Made by a program: the position numbers and the translations under genes
Notes under the pieces: model-generated
The model's input: only the letters and a program-made list of their open reading frames with translations
The model's database searches: none
What the model was told of the DNA's origin: nothing
Source of the DNA: Labilithrix sp.
Lineage (GTDB): Bacteria; Myxococcota_A; Polyangia; Polyangiales; Polyangiaceae
Assembly: GCA_019637195.1 (NCBI GenBank)
Contig: JAHBWA010000077.1
Span: 1 to 39,601, forward strand
Direction: 5' to 3'
DNA length: 39,601 bases
Shown: positions 8,164 through 19,071 of the stretch, piece by piece
How positions within the stretch are numbered: position 1 is the stretch's first letter
Layout: each line of letters begins with the position of its first letter

Positions 8164-9162
8164 TCAATACGTATACCTCACGCCAGGACAATTCTTCTTG
8201 ACCCACGCTGCGTACGAGCCGCCACAGAGGTGCTGGCGCTCCATCGGAACGACGGGCATGCAGTTGATCGTCCCGTTCGGCGGACAGGTGTACGAGTCAT
8301 TCGAGCTCGGTGCCTCAGGGGGAAGCTCCGCCAGCAACCGAAACGAGCTCGCGCCGAAGCGCTCGACCGGCTCGTAGGACGTCGGCGTCACGTCGAAGAC
8401 GCCCGTTCGGTAGCCCGCCGCCGGCTCGTCCCGCCACCGGAAGCTCTCGTGCGCGTTGATCTCGAAGGTGAGCTTCGCGTCCCCGGCGATCTTCGACGGG
8501 ACACCGACGTCGACCGGGAACACATAGGCCGTCTCGGTGTCCGCGATCTCCGTGGTGATCCCGCCGCTCGACGGCGCGCGCGGCAGCGGTCCCTCGTCCC
8601 CAACCTGCTCGGCAACTGGGCTCCCTCCGACCTCGAACGAGAAGCGGTAGTAGCCCTTGTTCCGTTGCTCGCCATCCAAGAGGACGCCGTCGGAGAGGAC
8701 CTGCGTATTGTTGAACGTGCCGGCGACCAATCGATCCGGGCCGTGCATCGTCGCGGCGACGCTGTAGCGAACGTGCGTGACGGACACGCGCGCGATCGTG
8801 TAGTTGCCCGCCTTCAGCGCCGCGACGGGCACCGTCGCGACGACGGTGTCGTCCTGGTCGTTGAGTCCGACCTCCACCGCGGTCGCAGCATGATCGAAGA
8901 CCACGAGCGGCGTCGGATCGATCGCGGACCTGAGCAGCGTCAACCGCCGGATCCCGATCCTCTGGTCGCTCGGAGTCTGACCGGCGAGCCCGTCGTCATG
9001 GGACACCGGGGACGTGGAGGCGCGGACGCGGATCTCGACCTTCGCGCTCGCGGCGCCTCGCGCCCCGTCGTCGCCGGGTGTGGTGCCGTTGCCGTCTCCC
9101 TCCGTCGCTCCGCCGCACGCCGTCGCCGTGATCAATGAGCCAAGAATCAAGAAAGTACGCAT
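8164..9162 (-). CDS. putative lipoprotein of unknown function
   Basis: 332 residues from ATG 9162, with GAGGGG six bases upstream. Residues 1-16 are a lipoprotein-type signal (FLILGSLITATAC), then a Gly/Asp linker. The body is beta-rich: AKVEIRVRASTSP, IGIRRLTLLRSA, an AGNYTIARVSVTHVRYSV stretch, and GYYRFSFEVGG, resembling immunoglobulin-like or carboxypeptidase-regulatory-like domains that begin with a signal and carry a VAALKAGNYT loop. A 36-residue Cys-containing tail (TCPPNGTINCMPVV ... HLCGGSYAAWVKKNCPG) holds four cysteines and looks like a separate disulfide-stabilised module. No enzyme motif is seen. It probably faces the periplasm or cell surface. It lies 150 bases downstream of another lipoprotein gene on the same strand. 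Confidence 0.75.
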   Translation of the reverse strand: MRTFLILGSLITATACGGATEGDGNGTTPGDDGARGAASAKVEIRVRASTSPVSHDDGLAGQTPSDQRIGIRRLTLLRSAIDPTPLVVFDHAATAVEVGLNDQDDTVVATVPVAALKAGNYTIARVSVTHVRYSVAATMHGPDRLVAGTFNNTQVLSDGVLLDGEQRNKGYYRFSFEVGGSPVAEQVGDEGPLPRAPSSGGITTEIADTETAYVFPVDVGVPSKIAGDAKLTFEINAHESFRWRDEPAAGYRTGVFDVTPTSYEPVERFGASSFRLLAELPPEAPSSNDSYTCPPNGTINCMPVVPMERQHLCGGSYAAWVKKNCPGVRYTY

Positions 9163-9168
9163 GGTTCA

Positions 9169-9174
9169 CCCCTC
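9169..9174 (-). promoter_or_regulatory. ribosome binding site of the lipoprotein gene
   Basis: GAGGGG on the minus strand, six bases before ATG 9162, supports that start. Confidence 0.6.
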
Positions 9175-9312
9175 TGGCTTCCGTCCGAAGCCTCGTGTGC
9201 TCGATGAGTGGGTGGTGCGCGCGCGGTTTATGACGTGGCGACGGCTATTCTTCGGAGCCCGCGCCGACGCGGCGGTCGAGCCGCCTCGCGAGGCGCGAGC
9301 TCACGCGGCCGA

Positions 9313-10986
9313 TCACCTGTCGAAGCAGCGCGGCTTGCCCACCGAGTTGGGCCCGCATCCGGGCGTCGACTCCGAGGTGCAGAGGATCGCCGGGTCCTTC
9401 GGGCCGGAGCCTTCACGACGACACTCCTGGTTGAGGGCGCACTGCCTGCCCTCGGCGATCTGCTCGACCCCCGGCTCACCCGAGCAGCGGTAGCCGCCGT
9501 TCGACTGGTCCTCGAAGCAGTACCAACCCGCCTCGCGGTAGATGCACTTGTCGGGCTCGCACGTCTTGTTCTTGCAGTAGAGGTCGACGTCGACCTTGCA
9601 CTGGTAGTCCCACTCCTTGATACAGCAGTAGGGATCCTTCGCGCAGACCTCGGCGACGCACGGCAGCTCGCAGTTGACGCCGAGCGCGTCGCCCGTCTCG
9701 CAGACCGTGTGGTTGCACGTCCCGGAAGGCGGGACGTTCTCGTTCGTCTGCGCGCAGCGCGCGAGCATGTTCGGGCACGGCAGGCAGACGCCGTAATCGC
9801 CCGCCACGTTCTGGCAGAACATGTGGATCTTGTGGTCGTTCGGTCCGAACGCCTTGTCGAGCAGGATCGCGGCGCCGATCGAGCCGAGCGGTCCGAAGAT
9901 GTCGCCCGCGACCTGAGTCGCGTCGATGTCCTGGCAGTCGGTGTCCTGCTTGCAGGGGACGCAGACGCCGCAGCTCTTGTCGAGCACCTCGACCGACGCG
10001 CACGCGCGCATGCCGTACGAGAGGTTGCCGTCCTTGATGCCGCCGATGCCGGTGACGTCACGGAGGATCTTGCCCACGTTGAGATCGGCGTTGACGTTCG
10101 AGCAGTCGTTGTCGTTCGAGCACGCGTTCGTGAAGCGGCTGAACGGATCGGGCAGGACGATGACGCCCTTGCCGATGTCGGAGCAGCCGTTCACCGGCGC
10201 GGCGCAGACGCCCTCGCCGCCGTTGACCGGGATCTTGCACGAGGTCGTGCCCTCGCAGCCGGCGCAGTTGCCGTTCTCGGTGCAGTTCGACTTGCCGGGG
10301 CGGCCGAGGCCGCACGGGCTCACGCAGGTGCCGTGCTCGAGGTCGCAGACCTTGCCGCCCTCGCAGGGCTTGGTCGGAGAGCACTGGGCGCACACGTGCT
10401 TGTTGCAGGCGTGCGCCTCCCTCCCGGGGACGCCGCACTCGCCGCAGTCGCCGTCCTGGTTGCACTCCTTCGGACACTTCGGCACGCACGTGTCGCCCTT
10501 GCACGTGTCGGTCGACTGGCAGTTCGTCACGTTGTCCGGCAAGCAGCCGACGCACTTGTTCGTGCCCGGGTTGCACACGCGGAAGTTCGGGCCGCACGCG
10601 CCGCAGTCGGCCGTGTTGTTGCAGGAGATCGTCGGGACGCCGGCGTTGTCCTCGGCGCACGTGACGCCGTTCGGCACGCAGTCGCCGTACTTCGTGCAGT
10701 AGCTGCCGCTCTTGCACGACTTGTTGCCGGCGTTCGGCCCGCACGCGATGCAGCGGTGCTCCTTCTGGTAGCAGGTCGTCCGCTCGCCCGAGCAGTCGGC
10801 GCAATCGCGATCGAGATCGCAGTTGTTGAGGAGGCAGATCTGGTCGCCCCCGGCGCCGCCGTCGTTCCTCTTGCCCCCACCCGATCCGAACGCGTCCGGA
10901 TCGTCATCGCTCCCGCACCCCTGGGCCATGAGAAGGAGGAGCGCGACGAGCGCGAACGGGATCGTGAAAAAGCGAGCCTTCGTCAT
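9313..10986 (-). CDS. large cysteine-rich lipoprotein
   Basis: 557 residues from ATG 10986 (MTKARFFTIPFALVALLLLM). The signal ends AQGC (Cys24) and a Gly/Asp linker follows. The rest carries dozens of cysteines in short EGF/TIL-like spacings (CDLDRDCADC, CGPNAGNKSC, CNNTADCGACG, CNQDGDCGECG, CENGNCAGC-like). A central low-Cys helix region of about 40 residues (NVGKILRDVTGIGGIKDG) interrupts the pattern. Near the end YCCIKEWDYQCKVDVDLYC matches a CC-x3-WD-x2-C module I associate with myxobacterial surface proteins. It is probably an exported, disulfide-rich outer-surface protein. The partner is unknown. Upstream sense-frame extension to 12366 is antisense noise under the MFS gene. The genome must supply periplasmic disulfide formation for it. 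Confidence 0.85.
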   Translation of the reverse strand: MTKARFFTIPFALVALLLLMAQGCGSDDDPDAFGSGGGKRNDGGAGGDQICLLNNCDLDRDCADCSGERTTCYQKEHRCIACGPNAGNKSCKSGSYCTKYGDCVPNGVTCAEDNAGVPTISCNNTADCGACGPNFRVCNPGTNKCVGCLPDNVTNCQSTDTCKGDTCVPKCPKECNQDGDCGECGVPGREAHACNKHVCAQCSPTKPCEGGKVCDLEHGTCVSPCGLGRPGKSNCTENGNCAGCEGTTSCKIPVNGGEGVCAAPVNGCSDIGKGVIVLPDPFSRFTNACSNDNDCSNVNADLNVGKILRDVTGIGGIKDGNLSYGMRACASVEVLDKSCGVCVPCKQDTDCQDIDATQVAGDIFGPLGSIGAAILLDKAFGPNDHKIHMFCQNVAGDYGVCLPCPNMLARCAQTNENVPPSGTCNHTVCETGDALGVNCELPCVAEVCAKDPYCCIKEWDYQCKVDVDLYCKNKTCEPDKCIYREAGWYCFEDQSNGGYRCSGEPGVEQIAEGRQCALNQECRREGSGPKDPAILCTSESTPGCGPNSVGKPRCFDR

Positions 10987-10995
10987 GTCCCCAGC

Positions 10996-11001
10996 AGTAT
11001 A
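10996..11001 (-). promoter_or_regulatory. candidate -10 element (TATACT) of the Cys-rich lipoprotein
   Basis: TATACT on the minus strand ends nine bases before ATG 10986. It is the best TATAAT-like hexamer nearby, and no clear -35 is seen. Confidence 0.35.
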
Positions 11002-11220
11002 GGCGACGTCTTCCGGAGGGTCGGCGACCTTGGGCCGATCGAGACGCTGGCGATACCCTTGCGGATCTTCCTCGATCCACCCGGCGTGTCCTTCACCGAC
11101 GCACTGCCACGCACACGGCTCGTTGCGCGGTATCGGCGACGGCCGTCGACCGCGAGCCGCGCTCCCGCGCTCCCGGCCGGTCTTCTCCGCGCCGGCGGAG
11201 CACGCTACATCTGAGCGCCC

Positions 11221-12483
11221 GTGCCCTCGTCCTCGGTCATCCGCCGCGCGTTCGCCCGCATCCCGGATCGCAACGTCTGGACCATCTACACGGCGATCCT
11301 CCTCCTCGGAGTCGCGTACGGCGTGTCGATCGCCGTGCTCGCGATCCACCTCAAGGCGAACGGGATCCCCGAGCTCGCGATGGGCGGCCTCGCCGCGGCG
11401 TTCGCGGTCGGCATCGTCACGTTTTCGATCCCGGCCGGCTGGATCGTCCAGCGCTTCGGCGCCAAGGCGACGCTCCTCGTCGCGCTCGCGGGGTACGCCG
11501 CCTGCGTCTCGGCGTTCCCGTTCCTGACGACCACGACGGGGCTCTCGGTCGCGCGCTTCTTCGACGGGGCGTTCTCCGTCGGCGTCTGGGTCGCGGCGGA
11601 GACCGCGCTCCTCTCGCGCTCGAACGCGACCAACAAGGCGTTCGTGATGAGCCTCTACGCGATGTCGCTCGGGCTCGGCTACGTCTTCGGGCCGCTGCTC
11701 GCCATCGGCGTGGTCGCCGGCGCCGGTACGAGCGGCAGCTTCGTCGCGGCCGGCGTCCTCGCGCTCGTCGCCACCGTCGTGATCCTCCTCCGCCTCGACG
11801 GCGGGCGCGCGGCGGAGACCGGCGGCGAGGCCCACCACGACGAGGACGGCGGCGGCGAGCGCACGCCCGCGCGGCGCGTGCTCTGGCGGATCAAGACGTC
11901 GTGCCTCGCGACGTTCTCCTACGGCTACTTCCAGGCCAGCGTCGTCTTGTACCTGCCGCTCTTCCTCATCCAGTCGAAGGGCATCCCGAAGGAGCGGACG
12001 ATCCTCATCACGGCGTTCTTCGCGCTCGGGATGCTCCTGTCGACCACCGTGGTGAGCCGGCTCGGCGATCGGCACGGACACCTGCTCGTGATGCGCGCGC
12101 TGGGCGCGATCGGGGGGATGATGGTCGCGAGCTTCGTCCTCTTGTCGTCGTTCGCCGCGATGTGCGGGGCGGTCTTCGTCGCGGGCGCGACGCTGGCGGC
12201 GATCTCGCCCGTCAGCCTTGCGCTCCAGGGCGTCGTCGTCGCGCGCCGCGACCTCGGGCGCGCCAACGCCTTCTACAACGCGGCGTACGCGGCGGGGATG
12301 CTGCTCGGCCCGCCGATCTCGAGCGTCTTGTTCACGAAGCTGGGCGGCGCCGAGATGCTGCTGCACCTCGCGGCGATCTGGGCCACCTTCGTCGCGATCA
12401 CGCTGGTCTTCGCGAGCGACGATCCGAAACGCGGCGCGCGGAAGGGCGCGGCGGCAGCGCAGGTCTCCGCGGTCGCCGAGTGA
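11221..12483 (+). CDS. MFS (major facilitator superfamily) transporter
   Basis: 420 residues from GTG 11221. About twelve hydrophobic segments fall into two halves, separated at about 195-220 by a charged cytoplasmic loop (GGEAHHDEDGGGERTPARR). The first half has the motif-A-like loop GWIVQRFGAKATLL after TM2 and RFFDGAFSVGVWVAAETALL. The second half has VVSRLGDRHGHL in the equivalent position and AFYNAAYAAGMLLGPPISS. The pattern fits drug/metabolite exporters of the MFS_1 type; the substrate is not inferable. The stop overlaps the start of the beta-lactamase-fold lipoprotein gene by the sequence GTGA, so the two are probably translated in a coupled way. It could export a product related to that hydrolase, but this is inference. 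Confidence 0.88.
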   Translation: MPSSSVIRRAFARIPDRNVWTIYTAILLLGVAYGVSIAVLAIHLKANGIPELAMGGLAAAFAVGIVTFSIPAGWIVQRFGAKATLLVALAGYAACVSAFPFLTTTTGLSVARFFDGAFSVGVWVAAETALLSRSNATNKAFVMSLYAMSLGLGYVFGPLLAIGVVAGAGTSGSFVAAGVLALVATVVILLRLDGGRAAETGGEAHHDEDGGGERTPARRVLWRIKTSCLATFSYGYFQASVVLYLPLFLIQSKGIPKERTILITAFFALGMLLSTTVVSRLGDRHGHLLVMRALGAIGGMMVASFVLLSSFAAMCGAVFVAGATLAAISPVSLALQGVVVARRDLGRANAFYNAAYAAGMLLGPPISSVLFTKLGGAEMLLHLAAIWATFVAITLVFASDDPKRGARKGAAAAQVSAVAE

Positions 12484-13664
12484 GACAGCGGCGGAGGAGG
12501 CACGCTCGCGAGCTCGCCGTCGCGTTGCTCGCGGGCGCGGTCGCCTCCTGCCGCGCGTGCTCGGACGACGCGCGCACGGAGACTCGCCCCGCCGCGTCCG
12601 CCGACGACGCTCGCGCCGCGGCGCCGAGGGGCGCGCTCGACGTCGAGCCGTTTCGCGCTCGCGCGCGCGTGCCCGCCGTCGGCTGGGCTCGCGTCACCCG
12701 GGACGAGGCGACGACCGGGGCGGTCGGCGCCGCCGACGTGGAGCGCGCCGAGACCGCGAGCGCGACCACCGCCTTCGAGGCGGCGTCGATCGCCAAGACC
12801 GTCATCGCGACGTGCGTGATGCAGCTCGTCGAGGAGCGGAAGCTCGCGCTGGACGCGGACGTCTCGGCCTACGTGGGCTTCGCCGTGCGTCACCCCCGGA
12901 CGAGCGCGCCGATCACGCTGCGGCACCTGCTCACGCACACGGCGTCGATCGCCGACCGCGCGGAGACGCACGCGCCCGGCGGCGTCGTCCTCGGCGACTT
13001 CCTCGGCGGCTACTTCGCGGACGCGGGCGGCCGAGGCGTCTTCTTCGACGCCCTCCCCGGAACGTCGATGAGCTACTCGAACGCCGGCGCGGCGCTCGCG
13101 GCGCTCGCGGTCGAGCGCGCCGCCGGCGTCGACTTCGCCGCGCGCGCGAGGTCCCACGTCCTCGCGCCGCTCGGCATGGCCAGCACGGCGTTCGGCCTCG
13201 ACGGCCTCCCGCCCGGGACGACCGTGGCGACGCCGCACGCCGCGCGCGGGGCGGGCTTCGCCCGGCTCCCCGCGCCGTCGCACGCGCTCTACCCGGTCGT
13301 CGACCTGTTCGCGACGCCGCGCGACCTCGCCCGGTTCGCGCGCGCGATCCTCCGCGGCGGCGAGCTCGACGGCGCGCGTGTCCTCACGCAGGCGAGCGTC
13401 GACGAGATGCTGCGCGTCCAGCTGCCGGACGCCGCGCCCGCCGACGCGCTCGGCTGGCAGCTGCGGAGGCTCGGCGGGCGCCTCGTCGTCGGCCACGAGG
13501 GCGAAGACGCGGGAGCATCGACCGGACTTTACCTCGACGTCCTCGGCGGCGCAGGCGCGATCGTGCTCGCGAACGGAGACGCCTTCCAGAGCGGAGACGC
13601 CGATCGCGCCGCCGCGCTCGGCGACCTCGTCGAGCGCCTCCTCGTCGCGCCGGGCCCGCGCTGA
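12480..13664 (+). CDS. beta-lactamase-fold serine hydrolase lipoprotein (class C / esterase type)
   Basis: 394 residues from GTG 12480, which overlaps the MFS stop by 4 nt. The N-terminus MRQRRRRHARELAVALLAGA then VASC gives a signal with lipid Cys24. The serine beta-lactamase-like fold shows the SxxK motif ASIAKT (Ser103, Lys106), RHLLTHTASI, the YxN motif YSNAG (Tyr199, Asn201), LAPLGMASTAFG and a GHEG motif in place of KTG near the C-terminus. This combination is typical of Pfam beta-lactamase (PF00144) members: class C enzymes, D-Ala-D-Ala peptidases and esterases. Most uncharacterised members are esterases or peptidases, so antibiotic resistance should not be assumed. It is anchored in a membrane facing the periplasm. 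Confidence 0.85.
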   Translation: MRQRRRRHARELAVALLAGAVASCRACSDDARTETRPAASADDARAAAPRGALDVEPFRARARVPAVGWARVTRDEATTGAVGAADVERAETASATTAFEAASIAKTVIATCVMQLVEERKLALDADVSAYVGFAVRHPRTSAPITLRHLLTHTASIADRAETHAPGGVVLGDFLGGYFADAGGRGVFFDALPGTSMSYSNAGAALAALAVERAAGVDFAARARSHVLAPLGMASTAFGLDGLPPGTTVATPHAARGAGFARLPAPSHALYPVVDLFATPRDLARFARAILRGGELDGARVLTQASVDEMLRVQLPDAAPADALGWQLRRLGGRLVVGHEGEDAGASTGLYLDVLGGAGAIVLANGDAFQSGDADRAAALGDLVERLLVAPGPR

Positions 13665-13698
13665 GGCGACCGAGCTTCTTGAGCACGCGGAAAGGGCA

Positions 13699-13704
13699 TA
13701 CGCT
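13699..13704 (+). promoter_or_regulatory. candidate -10 element (TACGCT) of the beta-CASP gene
   Basis: TACGCT ends six bases before ATG 13711, with no room for a Shine-Dalgarno. If it is a -10 box the transcript would start at or next to the A of ATG. Confidence 0.35.
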
Positions 13705-13710
13705 CGGCGG

Positions 13711-15129
13711 ATGTTGATCGAGTTCGTCGGCGCCGCGCGGACGGTCACGGGTTCGAGGCATCTGATACGGACGCGGCACGCCAACGTGCTGCTCGACTGC
13801 GGGATGTTCCAGGGACGACGCAAGGAGTCGATCCGCCAGAACCAGGACCTGGGCTTCGACGCGCGCTCCATCGACGCGGTCATCCTCTCGCACGCGCACA
13901 TCGATCACTCGGGCGCGCTGCCGTTGCTCGTACGGCAAGGCTTCGACGGGCCGATCTACACGACGCCCGCGACGCGCGACCTCTGCTCCGTGATGCTCGA
14001 AGACTCCGCGATGATCCAGGCGAACGACGCCCGCTTCATCAACAAGTTGATCGAGCGCGACCACGCGGACATGGATCCGGTCGAGCCGCTCTACGGTCCG
14101 GAGGACGTGGTCCGCGTGCTCGAGCGCATGGTCGCCGTCCCGTACCGGCGCACGGTCGACGTCGCCGACGGGGTCCGCGTCACCTTCTACGACGCCGGAC
14201 ACGTCCTCGGCAGCGCGATCTCCGCGATCGACGTCGAGGAGTCCGGCGTAGGCGGGGCCGGCAAGCACAAGCGCGTCGTGTTCACGGGCGATCTCGGGCG
14301 GAAGAACATGCCCATCCTCAAGGATCCGGAGATCGTCGACGGCGCCCACGCGCTCTTGTCCGAGAGCACCTACGGCGACCGCCTCCACAAGCCGATCGCC
14401 GCGATGGAGGACGATCTCGCGGCCGTGCTCGAGCGCACGTACGCGCGCGGCGGCAAGGTCGTCATCCCGTCATTCGCGCTCGAGCGCGCGCAGGAGCTCC
14501 TCTACGCGATCAACGAGCTGAAGCACCGCGGCCGGATGCCGAAGATGCCGGTCTACGTCGACTCGCCGCTCACGGTGAAGATCACGGACATCTTCCGCCT
14601 GCACCCCGAGTGCTACGACGCCGAGACGCGCGCGCGGATCCGCGAGGGGCGCTCACCGTTCGACTTCGAGGAGGTCCGCTGGGTGACCGACAAGGAGGAC
14701 AGCATCGCGATCGACGCGTCGCCCGAGCCGTGCGTCATCATCTCGGCGAGCGGCATGTGCGAAGCGGGCCGGATCGTCCACCACCTGAAGGCCACGATCG
14801 AGGACGCGAAGAACACCGTGTGCATCGTCGGCTTCCAGGCCGCGCACACGCTGGGCCGCCGCATCGTGGAGCGCCGGCCGCGCGTGAAGATCTTCGGCAT
14901 CGAGCGCGAGCTCCGCGCCGAGGTGGCGCTGATGAACGGGTTCTCGGCCCACGCCGACCAGCGCGACCTCGTCGAGTACGCCGGGACGGTCGCGGAGCGC
15001 GGCCCGCTCGCGCGGATCGCGCTCGTCCACGGAGAGGAGGGCGCGCAGCGGGCCCTGATCGCGAAGCTGAAGGAGAACGGCCTCGCCGGCGCCGTCGCCC
15101 CGGAGGCGGGGACGACGCTCGAGGTGTGA
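13711..15129 (+). CDS. metallo-beta-lactamase / beta-CASP ribonuclease
   Basis: 472 residues from ATG 13711 (MLIEFVGAARTVTGSRHLI). The MBL part has motif 1 VLLDCGMFQG, motif 2 SHAHIDHSG (His61, His63, Asp65, His66), motif 3 DAGHVLGSA and motif 4 FTGDLGRKNMP. The beta-CASP insertion shows VIPSFALERAQELLY, YVDSPLTVKITDIF and the ISASGMCEAGRIVHHL motif. The distal NGFSAHADQRDLVEY and ALVHGEEGAQ complete the RMM/KH-less RNA-processing type (similar to CPSF73/YsgB-like exonucleases). Such proteins cut or degrade RNA in the cytoplasm with two zinc ions. It is about 47 nt downstream of the lipoprotein gene but probably has its own promoter. Its stop lies inside a perfect palindrome shared with the convergent amidase. 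Confidence 0.93.
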   Translation: MLIEFVGAARTVTGSRHLIRTRHANVLLDCGMFQGRRKESIRQNQDLGFDARSIDAVILSHAHIDHSGALPLLVRQGFDGPIYTTPATRDLCSVMLEDSAMIQANDARFINKLIERDHADMDPVEPLYGPEDVVRVLERMVAVPYRRTVDVADGVRVTFYDAGHVLGSAISAIDVEESGVGGAGKHKRVVFTGDLGRKNMPILKDPEIVDGAHALLSESTYGDRLHKPIAAMEDDLAAVLERTYARGGKVVIPSFALERAQELLYAINELKHRGRMPKMPVYVDSPLTVKITDIFRLHPECYDAETRARIREGRSPFDFEEVRWVTDKEDSIAIDASPEPCVIISASGMCEAGRIVHHLKATIEDAKNTVCIVGFQAAHTLGRRIVERRPRVKIFGIERELRAEVALMNGFSAHADQRDLVEYAGTVAERGPLARIALVHGEEGAQRALIAKLKENGLAGAVAPEAGTTLEV

Positions 15130-15142
15130 CGCGCGCGTCACA
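15125..15142. other. perfect 18-bp palindrome spanning two convergent stop codons
   Basis: TGTGACGCGCGCGTCACA is its own reverse complement. It contains TGA of the beta-CASP gene (15127-15129) and the complement of the amidase stop (15138-15140), with only 8 bases between the genes. It may act as a compact bidirectional terminator, or simply reflect paired stop codons in a CG-rich gap. Confidence 0.7.
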
Positions 15143-16592
15143 AGGGCAGGCGCGGAGGCGGGATCCAGCCTCCGGCCGCCCGCTCGAGCTCGAGCGCGAC
15201 GGCGATCGTCAGCGTGTCGCTCCGGTTCGTCGCGACGACCTGGACGCCGAGCGGCACCCCGCGCGGGTCGAGCCCCATCGGCACCTGGGTGACCGGCATC
15301 TCGAGGACGTTGAAGATCGCCGTGTAGGTCCACTTGAGCGGGACGAGCAGCGGCGCGTGGTGCTTCGGCGCGACCGTCGGGTACGAGGGAAAGAGGAGCA
15401 CACCGTCGTCGCCGAGCATGCCCTCGAGCTCCGCGCGGAGCTCGTGGCCGAGGGCGACGGACCTCTTCGAGCGCTCTCCGAGGAGCGCGGGGACGCGCTC
15501 GAGCAGGCACAGAAAGAGGCCCGGGAGCGTGTGGCTCGATCGTCCGAGGAACGCCTTGCCGATCTCCCGGAGCGGCCGGAGGTCGCCGCCCGCCGCCATC
15601 AGGTCGCTGAAGGTCTCGTCGCCCCCGCCCTCGTGGAGCATCGCCGACCAGATCTCGAGCGAGCGCTTGAGCGCCGGGACGCGCCGCCGCTCGACGCGCG
15701 CGCCCGCGGCCTCGAGGGCGCGCGCGGCTCGCTCCTGCGCGCCGGCCATCGCGGCGTCGACCGCGAAGAGCCCGTTGTCGGGGACGATCCAGGCCGTGAC
15801 CTTCGTCAGATCGACGCGCGCCGGATCGCCGAGCGCGGGCTCGATGTTGTGCTCCTCGACGCCGTCGGGGCCGGCGACGACGCGGAGGAACGGCATGAGG
15901 TCCGCCGCGCGCCGCACGATCGGCCCCGTCGTCACGTAGCGCTGGTGGAGCTTCACCGCCGGCGGATAGTGGCCGGTGTTCGGGACGAGCCCGCCGGTCG
16001 GCTTGTGGCCGAAGGCCCCGTTGAAGAAGGCCGGCATGCGGATCGAGCCGCCGACGTCCGAGCCGAGCCCGAGGACCGACGCGCCCGCGCCGACGATCGC
16101 GCCCTCGCCGCCCGAGCTGCCGCCCGCGGTCCGCGTGTGGTCGTAGGGGTTGTTGGTCCGTCCCCAGACCTTGTTGTTGCTCTCCATCCACATGCAGAGC
16201 TCGCTGATGTTCGTGACGCCTAGCAGGATCGCGCCCGCGTCCTTCAGGCGCTTCACCGCGGTCGCGTCCTCGCTCGCGACGACGTCGCGGCGCGACCACA
16301 GCCCCGACGTGTTCGGCATCCCGGCGGCGCAGAGGGCGTCCTTCGTCGTGAACGGCACGCCGTGAAACGGCGGGAGATCGTCCGGGTGGGCGCCCGCCGC
16401 CCTCTCGTCGGCGGCGCGCGCCTCGCGGCGCGCGTCGTCGAAGCGATCGCGGACGAGCGCGTTGATCGCCGGGTTCACGCGGCGGATGCGGGAGATGTGG
16501 GCCTCGACCACCTCGGCCGACGTCACCTCACGGCGGCGGATCGCCTCGACGAGCCCAACCGCAGACGACGTGAGAATGCGTTCGGGCCTCAC
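15138..16592 (-). CDS. amidase-signature family hydrolase (FAAH/GatA-like)
   Basis: 484 residues from GTG 16592. The Ser-cisSer-Lys triad is intact: Lys84 in GVPFTTKDAL, the cis-Ser in RTAGGSSGGEGA (about 160) and the nucleophile Ser183 in GLGSDVGGSIRMPAFF. GAFGHKPTGGLVPNTGHYPP follows as usual, and LEMPVTQVPMGLDPRGVPLGVQVVA is the C-terminal signature. Features resemble fatty-acid-amide hydrolase-type and general amidases. There is no GatC/GatB neighbour and the spacing is not that of the Glu-tRNA amidotransferase, so GatA is unlikely. It probably hydrolyses a small amide in the cytosol. No signal peptide is seen. It is divergent from the kinase gene at 16635 with only 42 bases between starts, so their promoters overlap. 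Confidence 0.9.
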   Translation of the reverse strand: MRPERILTSSAVGLVEAIRRREVTSAEVVEAHISRIRRVNPAINALVRDRFDDARREARAADERAAGAHPDDLPPFHGVPFTTKDALCAAGMPNTSGLWSRRDVVASEDATAVKRLKDAGAILLGVTNISELCMWMESNNKVWGRTNNPYDHTRTAGGSSGGEGAIVGAGASVLGLGSDVGGSIRMPAFFNGAFGHKPTGGLVPNTGHYPPAVKLHQRYVTTGPIVRRAADLMPFLRVVAGPDGVEEHNIEPALGDPARVDLTKVTAWIVPDNGLFAVDAAMAGAQERAARALEAAGARVERRRVPALKRSLEIWSAMLHEGGGDETFSDLMAAGGDLRPLREIGKAFLGRSSHTLPGLFLCLLERVPALLGERSKRSVALGHELRAELEGMLGDDGVLLFPSYPTVAPKHHAPLLVPLKWTYTAIFNVLEMPVTQVPMGLDPRGVPLGVQVVATNRSDTLTIAVALELERAAGGWIPPPRLPL

Positions 16593-16616
16593 GCGTCCTG
16601 CTTAGCAGACTTCTGA

Positions 16617-16622
16617 TACGCT
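16617..16622 (+). promoter_or_regulatory. candidate extended -10 element (TGATACGCT) of the kinase gene
   Basis: TACGCT preceded by TGA (extended -10 type TGN) ends 12 bases before ATG 16635. It lies in the short divergent gap with the amidase. Confidence 0.35.
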
Positions 16623-16634
16623 CGAGGCGCGACG

Positions 16635-19046
<2,412 letters not shown>

Positions 19047-19047
19047 C

Positions 19048-19071
19048 GCGCCCCCGCGGCGAGCGGGGCGC
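19048..19071. terminator. GC hairpin between convergent kinase and GST genes
   Basis: GCGCCCCCGC pairs with GCGGGGCGC (one bulged C) around a short loop, filling the space between the two stops (19046 and 19072). No T-tract. A bidirectional terminator is the simplest reading. Confidence 0.5.

Noticed and set aside
10987..12366. 460-residue N-terminal extension of the Cys-rich lipoprotein
   Set aside because: It lies antisense to the MFS gene, is Glu/Arg/Asp-rich, and the signal peptide begins exactly at ATG 10986.
12480..13664. Antibiotic resistance beta-lactamase
   Set aside because: SxxK and YxN are present but GHEG replaces KTG and no AmpC-specific features are seen; most such proteins are esterases or peptidases.
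15125..15142. Operator of a transcription factor
   Set aside because: The palindrome is in a convergent 3' gap with no promoter nearby, and its core follows from two opposed TGA stops.
15138..16592. GatA subunit of Glu-tRNA amidotransferase
   Set aside because: No gatB or gatC nearby and the sequence is closer to general or FAAH-like amidases.
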